A DNA stretch of 64,000 nt from Tupaia tana (lineage: Eukaryota; Chordata; Mammalia; Scandentia; Tupaiidae). The notes under the pieces were generated by a model that had not been told where the DNA came from, made no database searches, and saw nothing but the letters and a program-made list of their open reading frames with translations. This document shows positions 10,925 to 21,484 of the stretch, one piece after another. Numbering within the stretch: position 1 is the first letter of the stretch; each line of letters begins with the position of its first letter. Position numbers and translations under genes: made by a program. Location of the stretch: the NCBI GenBank assembly GCA_026018925.1, contig JAKSZU010000002.1, positions 50,457,337 to 50,521,336 on the forward strand, written 5' to 3'.

Positions 10925-11065
10925 CACCTTGTTATTTGTTTCTATGTTTTTATTGTGGCAAAGTATACATAACATAAACTTTACCATTTTAACTATTTTA
11001 AGTGTAGAGAGTTCTGTGGTATTAAGTACACTCACAGTGTTATGTTAGAATGTCATGTATAAAAT
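10925..11065 (-). mobile_element. L1 3' UTR fragment
   Basis: TTTTATTGTGGCAAAGTATACATAACATAAACTTTACC...AGTGTAGAG...GGTATTAAGTAC is the antisense of an old L1 3' end. Confidence 0.7.
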
Positions 11066-11071
11066 AATACA

Positions 11072-11320
11072 TTCTGAGCCAGCCCCACAGCATGATGGTT
11101 ATGAGAGCTGGATCCCACATGGCCCAACCACACTTCAAATCCCAGCCATAGAGACTTGAAAAAACACACTTGGCTCACATGCATATGTGCCCTAAATCCT
11201 GACAGAATAGAGAAATGGAGAAGGGATTATAGCATGTACCAATAACCCCAATGGTGGGTGCTTTCTCTCCTCTTGGTCTCACACATGTGCCCTCTGGCAA
11301 TTAAATAAATTAAATTAAAT
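11072..11320 (+). mobile_element. C-type SINE
   Basis: AGCCAGCCCCACAGCATGATGG head; end TGCCCTCTGGCAATTAAATA. Confidence 0.8.
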
Positions 11321-11324
11321 AAAT

Positions 11325-11745
11325 AGGACTGACTTCTTGGCCTGATGGGTTAAGGCAACTGGATCCTGTACAATCCTAAATGCTGATCAATCTCATGGTT
11401 TGACTCTGGGCTAGAAAAACATGCCAGGAAAAAAAAAAAAAAAGAAAACACTCCAGGTTGGGGCCAGCAGGTAGCAAGGTGGTTAAGGGCACTGGACTTC
11501 CACATGGCCGACTGCAGTTCGAGTCCTGGACCTGGCAGCTTATTTTCTCACTTTCCCTCCCTCCCTCCCTCCCTCTCTCTCTCTCTCTCTCTCCCTCTCT
11601 CTCTCCCTCTCTCTGTCCTTCTCTGATCAAATTAAAAAAAACAACAAACATGCCAGGTATATGTACATACATGTTCCAAATCCCAGCAGAGTGGAGAAAT
11701 GGAGGAGAAGGGATTGTGGTATGACCATGCTCTATTGCGGGTCAG
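11325..11745 (+). mobile_element. C-type SINE split by a B-type SINE
   Basis: 5' half to AACATGCCAGG (11428); 3' half from AACATGCCAGGTAT (11646). It is truncated where the next C element begins. Confidence 0.7.
11461..11640 (+). mobile_element. B-type SINE nested in a C-type SINE
   Basis: Long TC-rich run (TCCC)n(TC)n at 11556-11616. Flanks AAACACTCCAGG / AAACATGCCAGG. Confidence 0.88.
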
Positions 11746-11746
11746 C

Positions 11747-11970
11747 CCATAGTCTGGATCACATGGCCAACTACATGGTTCGAGTCCCAGATCTGGTGGT
11801 GTAAGAAACATGCTAGTATGTGTGCATACCCAAAAATCTTGAAAGGGAGAAGTGAAGGAAAAGGGAGTGTGGCATGACCTTGTGCCATGGGTGATGCTTT
11901 CTCACTTTCCTTCTCTTTTGCTCTTTCTCCAGCCAGCAAATATGCCCTCTGGCAAAATTTTAAAATAATA
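11747..11970 (+). mobile_element. C-type SINE
   Basis: Ends GCCCTCTGGCAAAATTTTAAAATAATAATA. Confidence 0.78.
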
Positions 11971-12006
11971 ATACAGAAATACATAGAATAAGACTATAAG
12001 CAAAGA

Positions 12007-12258
12007 GGGGACCAGTCCTATAGCCTAGTTGGTAAGGTGGCTGGATCCCACATGGCTGATTGCACGGTTTGAGTTCTGCTTGAAAGACATACCAGGTGTG
12101 GGTGGGTTACATTTGTGTGCGAGCCCACAATCCTAAAAGAAGGAAAAGATGGAGAAGGGACAGCAGCACAACCATTTCTCATGGGATATGCTTTCTTAGT
12201 CTCTGTTTCTTTGTGGTGAGTGAACAGACCTCTGGCAAGTTAAAAAATAATAATAACG
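12007..12258 (+). mobile_element. C-type SINE
   Basis: GGGACCAGTCCTATAGCC head. Third C copy in a row. Confidence 0.78.
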
Positions 12259-12319
12259 TAAGAAAGATATTCATTAGAGTTTTGGCCTTTTTTTAAAGTA
12301 CATAAAAATGGAGATCTGG

Positions 12320-12504
12320 GGCCAGCAGGTGGTATGGTGGTTAGGAGTGGACTCCCACATGGCCGACCATGGTTCAAGACCTGGACCTGGTAGCTTGCTT
12401 TCTCACTTTGTCTGTCTGTCTCTCTGTTTCTCTTTGGTCAAATTAAAATGAATGAATGAATGAATGAATAAATAAATAAAGTTAAATAAACTAATTCTTT
12501 TAAA
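12320..12504 (+). mobile_element. B-type SINE
   Basis: Perfect 16-bp target duplication AAAAATGGAGATCTGG (12304-12319, 12505-12520). Confidence 0.95.
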
Positions 12505-12604
12505 AAAAATGGAGATCTGGTCATTTATGTGAAAAAACTATTTACTAAAATCAGTATCTCTTACCATTTTTTTCATAGTGCAACAGAAAGCTAGCATCAA
12601 CCAT

Positions 12605-12815
12605 CCAGATGAAAATAATAATAATGGCAGCTAATACTGAACAAATGAGGTAATATTTAAAGTTCACAACACACTCTTAAATTCTCTTATAAGGCTGAGG
12701 AAGTATCAGTACTTTCATCTTTAGGATGAACAATAGATTAAGATAATCGCCCAAAGGCACTCAGTTAAAAGTTAGGCAAAATTGGGATTTATGTTCATGA
12801 TTTTAGTTTTCTTAA
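12605..12815 (+). mobile_element. MIR SINE, old
   Basis: GCAGCTAATACTGA...TCTTATAAGGCTGAGGAAGTATCAGTACTTTCATCTTTAGGATGAACAATAGATTAAG...CCAAAGGCACTCAG follows the MIR core order. Confidence 0.6.
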
Positions 12816-13072
12816 AGATGTCATTAAATGCTATCCTCTAAAAAACAAGAACTTAGTGGAAGCTCCAAGATACACAAATACTTAAAAATAGTTCTGTATC
12901 TCTGCTGTATCCTCCAACCCTTGCTCCATACTACTCTCACCCCTGTCCTCCATCCCCTCCAAACACTGACATTTGTCTTTAAATCTTTTCTATCCGCACT
13001 AGAAAAGGGAAAGATGGCCCCAGAGATTAGATCAAGCCCAAACAAGAAAATGGAACGTTGGGGAGGGGGAAC

Positions 13073-13200
13073 AGTGGTGCCGAGGTAAAATGCAATGCTC
13101 TGTGAGGCTGACACACATGGTAGGGTTCTGGTTCTCAAGTAGAGACCTCTCTGGGTATGCCAGGCACCCATGTGCCTATAATCAATGCTAAACAAAACTG
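13073..13200 (+). mobile_element. D-type SINE, 5' part
   Basis: GTGGTGCCGAGGTAAAATGCAATGCTCTGTGAGGC; interrupted by the A-type SINE that follows. Confidence 0.65.
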
Positions 13201-13209
13201 GATCATGGG

Positions 13210-13473
13210 GGGAACCAGCAGTTAGCGTAATGGCTATGTCGCTGGACTCCCACGTAGTCGACCGCGGTTCACGTCCCGGACCCGGTAGCTTAAAACTCAC
13301 GCTGGGGGCGTGTGCGTGCGTGCCCAAGATCCCGAGAGGAGAATGGAGGAGAAGGGATTGCGGCGTGACCATCCCCCCGGGGGGTGATTTCTCGCTTTCT
13401 GTCTCTATGTCTCTCTCTGTCTGTCTGGCGAGCGCACGTGCCCTATAGCGAAAAAACCTCTCCAAAAAAAAAA
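13210..13473 (+). mobile_element. A-type SINE, young
   Basis: CpG-rich. Flanks AACTGGATCATGGG / AAATTGGATCATGGA. Confidence 0.93.
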
Positions 13474-13618
13474 AATTGGATCATGGAGTCAAGACCCTGT
13501 TGGGGGCTCTGGCCTAGCATAGTTATCTGTTAAAAGCTGCACAGAAGAAACCAGATCCCATATGGCCTGCTAGGTTCAAGTCCTGATCCTGGTGACTTAA
13601 AAAACACACTTGGCGCAG

Positions 13619-13790
13619 TGGCCAGCAGATGGCATGATGGTTAACAGCGCTGGACTCCCACATGGCCGACTACAGTTTGAGTCCCAGACCTGGTGGCTTG
13701 CTTTCTCACCCCCCCGCCCCCACCTCTCACTCTGTCCCTTCTGGTCAAATTAAAATAAATAAATAAATGGATAAAGTTAAATAATTATTT

Positions 13791-13793
<3 letters not shown>
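13619..13793 (+). mobile_element. B-type SINE
   Basis: GGCCAGCAGATGGCATGATGG head, TGGTCAAATTAAAATAAATA tail. Confidence 0.88.

Positions 13794-13837
<44 letters not shown>
13794..13837. repeat. (CA)n microsatellite
   Basis: 44 bp of uninterrupted CA at the tail of the B-type SINE. Confidence 0.97.
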
Positions 13838-13839
<2 letters not shown>

Positions 13840-14204
13840 CACAAATGATGGGATGGAAAATTGGAGGAAAAAAAGGATTGCAATGTGACCAACCCCCACT
13901 GGGGGGCTCTCTCTCTCCTTTCCCTTTCTCTCATGTGCTCACGCCCCCTTTGGCATTTAAAAAAAAGAAAGAATTTTTTTTCTAAAGGCCCTGTTGGAGA
14001 CCTGTCTTTCTCACTCATTCATGGAAAAAAAAAGAAAAGAAGACATGCATCCTGTCTTCTGTTGGTAGAATAAGAGTACGGAGCCCTATACAAAGATTAA
14101 TGCAGAATCAGAAAAACGAAATGTAATGTCAGGACAAGGGTGGGAATTAATGGCAGTAAGTAATGAAAAATGAATTAGAAGAATAAGATAGCTCTGCAGA
14201 TTCT

Positions 14205-14371
14205 GCCACAAGTGTGTATGTATACATGCCCAAAATCCTGAGAGGAGAATGGAGGAGAAGGGATTGTGGTGTGGCCATCCCTCTGGGAGGTGATTTCTCA
14301 TTTTCCCTCTCTCTGTCTGTCTGTCTCTCTGGTGAGCACATCCGCCCCACGGCAAACATCTTTTAAAAAAA
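14205..14371 (+). mobile_element. A-type SINE, 5'-truncated
   Basis: Begins in the CA-rich middle (CAAGTGTGTATGTATACATGCCC) and lacks the tRNA head. Confidence 0.8.
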
Positions 14372-14790
14372 TCTAAATTTCGTATCCATTGATAAGTTAT
14401 CTTAAGTTTGTCTGCACAAGAACTTAAATCATAAGTCTTCAATGTTTTAACAGACTTTTTCTGAGGCTTTCATAAAACGTAGGACAGGAAAGGAATTTGG
14501 AAAGTCCTTCCTCTTACAGAAGAGGAAATTACTTAAGGGTCCCCATACTTGGGAGGTCTCAAGGCTCTCAACAGATTCAAAAGCAGATACAACTAAAATC
14601 TGTCTGAAACCACTTTTACACTTTTAACGTCTAACCTGGACAAGACTAGAAAGAAAGGAGAAAGATAACTACAGTGCGCTCTGAAAGGTGCCACTTACTC
14701 TCACATCAGTTCGTTATTAGCCAAGCTATAGTCTAAATATGGCCTATAGTTGTCCTCAATTTCCTAATGTTATAAATGATGCTATCAGCA
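14372..14790. other. No recognisable feature
   Basis: No repeat or coding signal recognised. Confidence 0.4.
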
Positions 14791-14867
14791 GGGCCAATTA
14801 CGGAGGTTTCGGCACTGATCTCACAAGGCCAGCTTTGTGGTTTCCAAACGTGACATCTTGACAATCA

Positions 14868-15011
14868 CACCAGGTGCGTATGTGCATGCACAAAATCTCG
14901 AGAGGAGAGTGGCCACCCCTGCTTCCCAGGAAGGGGGGACATTTCTTTTTCTCTGTCTCTCTGGCAAGTACAAGTGCCCTATAGTAAAAACTTAAAAAAA
15001 AAAAAAAAAAG
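14868..15011 (+). mobile_element. A-type SINE, 3' part
   Basis: From CACCAGGTGCGTATGTGC to GCCCTATAGTAAAAACTT plus poly-A. Confidence 0.75.
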
Positions 15012-15032
15012 TTCCTACGAAGAAAATCATTC

Positions 15033-15482
15033 TGAGGCTGGCAGGTGGCGTGGTGGTTAAGGGTGCTGGATTCCTATGTGCCCGACCATAATTCACATCC
15101 CAGACCTGCTTTCTTTTTTCTTTTTTTTTTTGGAGAGGTTTTTGCTACAGGGCGCGTGCACTCGCCAGAAAGACAGAGAGAGGACATAGAGACAGGAAGC
15201 AAGAAATCATCCCCCATGGGGGATGGCCACGTGGCAATCCCTTCTCCTCCTTTCTCCTCTTGGGATCTTAGGCACGCACGCACACGCGCCCGGCGTGAGT
15301 TTAAGCCACCAGGTCTGGGACTCGAACCGCGGTCGACTACGTGGGAGTCCAGCGACATGGCCATTGCGCTAACTGCTGGTCCCACCAGACTGCTTTCTCA
15401 CTTTCCCTCTGTCTATCTCACTCTATCCTTCTCTGATCAAATTAAAAGAAATAAAGTTAGATAAAATAATTCTTTAAAAAAA
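15033..15482 (+). mobile_element. B-type SINE split by an A-type SINE
   Basis: The head to CCAGACCTGC is left, CTTTCTCACTTTCCC onward is right of the A insertion. Confidence 0.88.
15118..15384 (-). mobile_element. A-type SINE nested in a B-type SINE
   Basis: Flanks CCAGACCTGCTTTCT / ACCAGACTGCTTTCTC; CpG-rich and young-looking. Confidence 0.93.
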
Positions 15483-15930
15483 AGGCAAGAAAATCACTCT
15501 CTATACTTTGGGCAGATTAAGAAATTTTTCAAACATTTTTTGAGATTATAGTAATTAACAGGCAAAAGAAATTCAGGATAAAAGACCTTTTATATATCAA
15601 TCCTTTCATATGAACCATTCTGTATATTCCATAGAGAGGCAAATATCACAGTCAACTAAAGACAAGTCAAACAAGTCAACTCAATTTTAAGGAAACCAAA
15701 TACGCAGATGCCAGATAGTCTAAATTCAATTTAAATACCCACTTGTGGCTTATGGCTACTGAATTAGGACAATTTTAGACAAAGGCCAGTCAAAGAACAT
15801 GTGCTTTCTAAGTAATCCACTGAATATTAGCTATATTACAGCTAATAGCCTACCTCAACTTATAAAGCAATTCTTAATTTTATGATTTTTTTTCAGATGC
15901 TATGTAATTGTAATCTTTCCACAATGGTCT
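15483..15930. other. No recognisable feature
   Basis: AT-rich sequence without a recognised repeat. Confidence 0.4.
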
Positions 15931-15945
15931 CTCAGCTTTGCCTTT

Positions 15946-16217
15946 TGTTTTTTTTTTTTTGGAGAGGTTTTTTGCTATAGGGCGCGTGCGCTCGCCAGAC
16001 AGACAGAGAGAGAGACATAGAGACAGAAAGCGAGAAATCACCCCCCAGGGGGGATGGTCACGCCGCAATCCCTTCTCCTCCATTCTCCTCTCGGGATCTT
16101 GGGCACGCACGCACACGCGCCCGGTGTGAGTTGTAAGCCACCGGGTTCGAGACGCGAACCGCGGTCGACTACGTGGGAGTCCAGCGACATAGCCATTACG
16201 CTAACTACTGGTTCCCG
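15946..16217 (-). mobile_element. A-type SINE, young
   Basis: CpG-rich. Flanks TCAGCTTTGCC / GAGCTTTGCCATTT; the next SINE shares the same target. Confidence 0.93.
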
Positions 16218-16239
16218 AGCTTTGCCATTTTTAAAATAG

Positions 16240-16407
16240 AATTATTTATGTAACTTTATTTATTTATTTATTTAAATTTGACCACAGAGCAGCAGAATGA
16301 GAGAGACAGAAGGAAAGCGATAAAACAAGCTGCCAGGTCCAGGACTTGGACTGCGGTCAGCTATGTGGGAGTCCAGTGCCCTTAACCACCACACCACCGG
16401 CCAGTCC
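16240..16407 (-). mobile_element. B-type SINE
   Basis: TTTGACCACAGAG ... CCGGCCAGTCCC, followed by a third copy of the target (CAGCTTTGCTATT). Confidence 0.88.
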
Positions 16408-16686
16408 CTCAGCTTTGCTATTGAACTTTCTTCATCTAGAAGCTCTAGATCCTTATATGTCTGACACATTTTTTGGCTGACACACAATTGTACATGTGAT
16501 GTTCTGATACTGTATATAACATGATCGAATCAGGGTAATAAGCATATCTACCACCTCAAACACTTATCATTTCTTTGTGTTGGTAACATTTAAAATTTTA
16601 TTTTCTTGATATTTTGAAAGAACAATAAATTACTGCTAACTAGCCACCCTATTGTACTATAAAAAACTACTAGAACTTAAATCTTC

Positions 16687-16955
16687 TGGGAACCAGCTGT
16701 TAGCGTAATGGCTATGTCGCTGGACTCCCCCGTAGTCGACTGCGGTTCACGTCCCGGACCCGGTGGCTTAAAACTCACGCCGGGCACGTGTGCGTGCGTG
16801 CCCAAGATCCCGAGAGGAGAATGAAGGAGAAGGGATTGCGGCGTGACCATCCCCCCTGGAGGGTAATTTCTCGCTTTCTGTCTCTATGTCTCTCTCTGTC
16901 TGTCTGGCAAGCGCACGCGCCCTATAGCGAAAAACCTCTCAAAAAAAAAAAAAAA
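16687..16955 (+). mobile_element. A-type SINE in L1
   Basis: GGAACCAGCTGTTAGCG head, CCCTATAGCGAAAAACCTCTC end. Confidence 0.93.
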
Positions 16956-17090
16956 TTAAATATTCCTAACTGTATTTTTGTACCCATTAACTAATTCCTC
17001 TCTATTCTCCCTCCTCCCTACACTTTCCAGCCTCTGGTAACTACTAGTCTACTCTCTGCTTCTATAAAAGCAACTTCTGGATTTTACCTA

Positions 17091-17147
17091 AAAAAAAAAA
17101 AAAAAACAAAAAAAAAAAACAAGCAGTTTTTTTTTTTTTTTTTTTTT
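17091..17147. repeat. Poly-A / poly-T inverted block
   Basis: About 26 A (one C break), a CAAGCAG loop, then 23 T. It sits where the L1 should read through a CACATATGAGTGAGAACATG segment. Confidence 0.9.
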
Positions 17148-17304
17148 GTGCCTGGCTTATTTAACTTAATGTCTTCCAGGTTCATCCATGCTGCCACAAA
17201 TCATAGATTTCATTCTTTTTTATGGCTGAATAATAAATAGTCTACTGTTGTATATTTTAATGTATTTTTCATAACCCTTTCCTAAGTTGGATTTAAACAT
17301 TTTT

Positions 17305-17455
17305 TAAAATTATTATTATTTTTAATTTGCTATAGGGTACATATGCTTGCCAGAGAGGGAAGGAGGGAGAGAGAAAGTGAGAAAGCAAACCACCAGGTCT
17401 GGGACTCGAACCGTGGTCGACCATGTGGGAGTCTAGCACCTTAACCATACCACCA
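17305..17455 (-). mobile_element. B-type SINE variant
   Basis: TTTGCTATAGGGTACATATGC joined to GAGAAAGCAAACCACCAGG; an A-type end on a B-type body. Confidence 0.7.
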
Positions 17456-17465
17456 ATAAGATGGA

Positions 17466-17728
17466 TTTTTTTTTTTTAAAGAGGTTTTTGGCCGTAGGGT
17501 GCTTCCAGTGGGAGACAGAAACAGGCAGTGAGACAGAAAGTAAGAAAGGATTCCCCAGGGGGAATGGCCACATTGCAATCCCTTCTCCCATCTCCTCCTG
17601 GGATCTTGGGCAGGCAAGTGCACACACATGCCAGCATGATTTCTGAGCCACTAGGTCTGGGACTTGAATTACAGTCAGCCATACAGGAGTTCAGTGATGT
17701 AACTGTTACACCAACTGCTGGTTCCCAC
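17466..17728 (-). mobile_element. Old A-type SINE
   Basis: AAGAGGTTTTTGGCCGTAGGG to CTGCTGGTTCCC. Confidence 0.88.
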
Positions 17729-17794
17729 TAAGCTAGATTTTTTCATTCTATCCTGTCACAAACAAATAATTAAGCTTTAAAAATATATTACTGC

Positions 17795-18000
17795 TGGGGC
17801 CAGCAGGTGGCATAGTGGTTAACATGGCTAACTGCAGTTCAAATCCCGAACTATGACGGGTGGTGTAGTAGTAGCCAGTGATGGTAGCTTGAAACTTACA
17901 CTGGGTACATGCACATGTGTGTCCAAAATCCCGAGAGAATGGCGATGAACATCCCCCCTCAGGAGTGATTTCTTTCTCTCTCTCTCTAAAATATATATGT
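17795..18000 (+). mobile_element. A-type SINE, rearranged
   Basis: The head GGGGCCAGCAGGTGGCATAG is followed by an aberrant duplicated segment (GGGTGGTGTAGTAG) before the A middle. Confidence 0.7.
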
Positions 18001-18014
18001 ACTATTATTTGCTT

Positions 18015-18260
18015 GAGCCAGCAGGTGGCGGGGAGGTTAAGGCAGCTGGATTCCACAAGGCCAAATGCATGGTTTGAGTCCGAGACCCAGCAGTTTGAAA
18101 ATCATTTTAGGTGTGTGTGTGTGTGTGTGTAGGGGGTGATGGTGACCAAAGTCCTGAGAGAATAGAGAAGTGACTGTGGCATCATCATCTCCCCCAAGGG
18201 TGTGATTTCTCACTTTATCTCTTCTCTCCCTTTTTCTGGTATAGCAAAAAACAATCAATC
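18015..18260 (+). mobile_element. A/C-type SINE
   Basis: GAGCCAGCAGGTGGCGGGG head, internal (GT)n at 18111-18131, TATAGCAAAAAACAA end leading into a (CAAC/CAAT)n tail to 18290. Confidence 0.78.
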
Positions 18261-18366
18261 AACCAACCAACCAACCAACCAACCAATCAACTACTCCTCC
18301 TTAAAAGAGAAACCAAACCAAACTATGGGCCAGGTCCATGGCTTGGTGATTAAGAAAGCAGGATCT

Positions 18367-18855
18367 GGGCCAGCAGGTGGCATGGAGATTACAGTGCTGA
18401 ATCCCACATGGCTGACTGCAGTTTGAATTCTGAACCCAGCAACTTAAAAAATCACGCTGGGCACATGCGCATGTGTAGAGGAGTAGGGGCTATGGTATGG
18501 CTCTGCTGCCAAGGGGTGATTTCTCACTTTCTTGAGAGCTTTTTGCCTTAGGGTGTATGCATTCACCGGAGAGACAGAGACAGTGAGAAGGAAAGTGAGA
18601 AATCACCCTGAGAGGGGATGGCCAAGCTGCAATCCCTTTTCCATTCTCTTCCAGGATCTTGGCCATGTACGCACACATGCCTGGCGTGAATTTCAAGCCA
18701 CCAGGTCTGGGAATAGAACTGCGGTCAGCCACGTGGGAGTCCAGCGATATAACCACTATGCCATCTGCTGATCCCTGATTTCTCACTTTCCCTTTCTGTC
18801 TGTCTCTGTCTCTTTCCAGAAAGTGCACCTGCCCATAGAAAACTGGAAAGAACAA
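18367..18855 (+). mobile_element. A/C-type SINE split by a minus-strand A-type SINE
   Basis: TGATTTCTCACTTTC occurs on both sides (18519, 18776) of the insertion. Confidence 0.85.
18535..18775 (-). mobile_element. A-type SINE nested
   Basis: 15-bp perfect target duplication TGATTTCTCACTTTC. Confidence 0.92.
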
Positions 18856-19069
18856 AGAAGGATCCCATATGGTCAACAATGCAGTTCAAATCCTGGATCT
18901 GGTGGTTTGAAAAAACATGCCAGGCACATATGTGTGCATGACAAAATCCCAGAAGGGTAAGGATACAGAGGAGAAAAAATTGTGATATGACCAGGCCCCA
19001 GTAGGGGTGCTTTCTCACTCTCCATCTGCCTCTCTCTTTCTGGAAAGTGCATGTGCCAAAGTAAAAAAA

Positions 19070-19108
<39 letters not shown>
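18855..19108 (+). mobile_element. C-type SINE, 5'-truncated, with (CA)n tail
   Basis: GGATCCCATATGGTCAAC ... GGAAAGTGCATGTGCC; the tail is (CA)n(TA)n at 19071-19108. Confidence 0.75.
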
Positions 19109-19570
19109 ATTAGTAAGTCAAAAAAATTAAATGGATCACTCTTGCTCATTTAAACAACTGCCTAAGGTACAGAAGATTCTTTTCAAAACAAAAATTTTAA
19201 AAATTATGTGAAAAAGAAACCTGTAGTTTTACATATTTATTGTTTGAAATACCTGAATACATTTTAGACTTTGAGACAGAATCACAAGTTATAAAAGTCA
19301 AAGTACTTTTCTCCTAATGTGTGTAGTGAATGGAAGATAATATTGCTTTTAAGACCTTGATTGGAATTATGGTGGTTCAAAGGCCCTAAAATAAAGTGTG
19401 AAATCTTTTCAAAGTTAAATTCTAATAAAAAGTCAATAACCTACAGTAATTTATCACCAAGCACTCATAATTTTCTATTTGTTTAGTCTTAGAAGTTAGT
19501 CCTCTCTCATACAAAGGTTCCAGATAATAATAATAAGTAAAATTAAATAACTGATTCTTGAAAAAAAAAA
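19109..19570. other. No recognisable feature
   Basis: AT-rich, no repeat recognised. Confidence 0.4.
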
Positions 19571-19595
19571 AAAACACTGATCACTCAGTTCTTTT

Positions 19596-19854
19596 CTTTG
19601 AGAGGTTTTTGCTTTAGGGCATGTGCACTCGCCAGAAAGAGACAGAGACAGACAGAGAAACAGAAAATGAGAAATCACCCCCCAGGAGGATGGCCACACC
19701 GCAATTCCTTCTCCTCCATTCTCCTCTTGGGATCTTGGGCACACACGCACACATGCCCGGCGTGAGTTTAAGCCACCAGGTCCAGGACTCAAACCTTGGT
19801 TGACTACATGGGAGTCCAGCGACATAGCCATAGCCATTACGCTAACTGCTAGTC
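19596..19854 (-). mobile_element. A-type SINE
   Basis: Flanks CTGATCACT on both sides; AGCCAT is duplicated inside the tRNA head (ACATAGCCATAGCCATTACG). Confidence 0.92.
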
Positions 19855-19915
19855 CTGATCACTTAGTGTTGTTAATCATTTTTTAAAAATTTTAAAGTAA
19901 TTATTTAATTTATTT

Positions 19916-19952
19916 CTTCTTCTTCTTCTTCTTCTTCTTCTTCTTCTTCTTC
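19916..19952. repeat. (CTT)n microsatellite
   Basis: About 12 CTT units at the tail of the nested A-type SINE. Confidence 0.95.
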
Positions 19953-20219
19953 TCTTTCTTCTTTTTTGTTGAGAGGTTTTTGCTATAGGGTGCGTGCACT
20001 CACCAGAAAGACAGAGAAACAGAGAGACAGAAAGCGAGAAATCACTCCCCAAGGGAGTTGGCCACACTGCAATCTCTTCTCTTCCATTTTCCTCTTGGGA
20101 TCTTGGGCACGCATACACACGCACCCGGCGTGAGTTTAAGCCACCGGGTCCGGGACTCGAACTACAGTCGACTACATGAGAGTCCAGGGACATAGCCATT
20201 ACTCTAACTGCTGGTCCCC
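19953..20219 (-). mobile_element. A-type SINE nested
   Basis: GTTGAGAGGTTTTTGCTATAGGG to CTGCTGGTCCCC. Confidence 0.92.
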
Positions 20220-20714
20220 ATTCATTTATTTTTAATATGACCAGAGAGAGAGAGGGAAAATGAGAAAGCAAAACTCCAGGTCTGGGACTCGAACCGTGGT
20301 CAATCATTTGGGAGTGTCCAGCGCCTTAACCACCATGCCACCTGCTGGTCACAGCATTGTTAATCTTGACCTGGATAGCTTTTAGTCTTTTAATAATTTT
20401 TCTGATAGATAATACTTTTCCCATGAGAAAATAAAATATTTTTACATCCTTGGCACAACATGTTGGTGGACTAGGAGGTCATGGTGAGAGCCAATGGTGC
20501 TAGGTTCTCATGGGAATGAGCAAGAGAAAGCCCTGTAAACCTGGCATGTTTTTCAAGTTATCAGGTCTGGGATTCAAACTGCATAGTCAGCTATAACCTT
20601 ATGACCAAGGGTCAGTCAGGTTCAGATCTAGTTGCTACTGATTCTCGTTTGCTTGGAGTGAGTTTATCTTCTTCTAGTTGGAAATGATCATTAGAAGTGG
20701 GGCATAGCTGTTAT

Positions 20715-21350
20715 TAATTTTCTACAGTGACTATCTATATGTAACAAATTACCACAGATTTATCAGTTCAAAACAATACCTTTGGAGGTCAGAGGTTGAA
20801 TATAGGCCTTACAGGGCTAAATCAAGGTGTCAGCAGGAATGTTTCCCTTCTAAAAGTTCTAGGGAAAGTCTTTTTCCTAGTTTTCTAGCTATAGGGTACG
20901 TGCACTCACCAGAAAGACAGAGAAACAGAGAGACAGAAAGCGAGAAATCACTCCCCAGGGGAGATGGCCACACCGCAATCCCTTCTCTTCCATTCTCCTC
21001 TTGGGATCTTGGGCACGCATGCACACACCGGGCGCGTGTGCATGCGTGCCCAAGCCTAGCAGCTACCTACATTCCTTGGCTCCACCTTCAAAGGCAGCAA
21101 TTCCATCACTCCATCCTCTGCTTCCACTGTCATATCTCCTTCTCTAACCTGATTATCCTGCCTCCCTGTTTCACCTGTGAGGACCCTGTAATTATAATTG
21201 GCCCACCCAGATAATTTAGGACAATTACCTCATCAAGATCCTTCATTTAGTCACAACTGCAAAGTCACTTTTGCTATGTAATATAGTCCCAGGTTCTGGG
21301 TACTAGGACATGAACATTTTGGGGGAAGGTAGTATTCTGCCTACCACAGT
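20715..21350 (-). mobile_element. MLT1-like LTR, antisense, split by a fold-back SINE
   Basis: Antisense MLT1 order: AAATTACCACAGATTT, AATCAAGGTGTCAGCAGG, TCTAGGG | insertion | CATTCCTTGGCTCC, CATCACTCCATCCTCTGC, GAACATTTTGGGGG. Confidence 0.8.
20881..21054 (-). mobile_element. Truncated fold-back A-type SINE
   Basis: Minus-strand A element from CTATAGGGTACG to its CA-rich middle. It then switches strand: arms of 19 bp (21008-21026 and 21036-21054) are perfect inverse complements around a 9-bp loop. Flanked by CCTAG (20876-20880, 21055-21059). The tRNA head is absent. Confidence 0.85.
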
Positions 21351-21408
21351 CACCAAAGTCACAGTTGCCATCAACAACTAAGGCATTTGGAGATTCCTAA
21401 CTATTGAG

Positions 21409-21476
21409 TTATTGGAAAAGTCATGACATATTTTTCTATGCAAAAATGCACTATGACTTTTCCCATGATCCAATAA
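21409..21476. mobile_element. Mariner-like MITE, copy 1
   Basis: Terminal inverted repeats TTATTGG...CCAATAA with internal AAAGTCATGACATA / CTATGACTTTT arms. The left arm has lost about 7 bp. See copy 2 at 52127. Confidence 0.65.
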
Positions 21477-21484
21477 TAAGAACT

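Larger units (their letters stand above)
13503..13965 (+). mobile_element. C-type SINE split by a B-type SINE and (CA)n
   Basis: 5' half to ACACACTTGGCGC (13618), 3' half from about 13838 (GGCACAAATGATGGGATGG ... GCCCCCTTTGGCA). Confidence 0.7.
16475..17290 (-). mobile_element. L1 3' UTR and ORF2 end
   Basis: Antisense L1 landmarks in order: ATCGAATCAGGGTAATAAGCATATCTACC, CATTTCTTTGTGTTGG, TTTGTACCCATTAACTAA, CTCTGGTAACTACTAGTCTACTCTC, GGCTTATTTAACTTAATG, CATTCTTTTTTATGGCTGAATAATA. It is broken by an A-type SINE and an A/T block. Confidence 0.85.
19880..20350 (-). mobile_element. B-type SINE split by an A-type SINE
   Basis: The tail side at 19880-19918 and the body 20225-20350 (ATGACCAGAGAGAG ... 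CCTGCTGGTCAC) flank the A copy. Confidence 0.75.
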
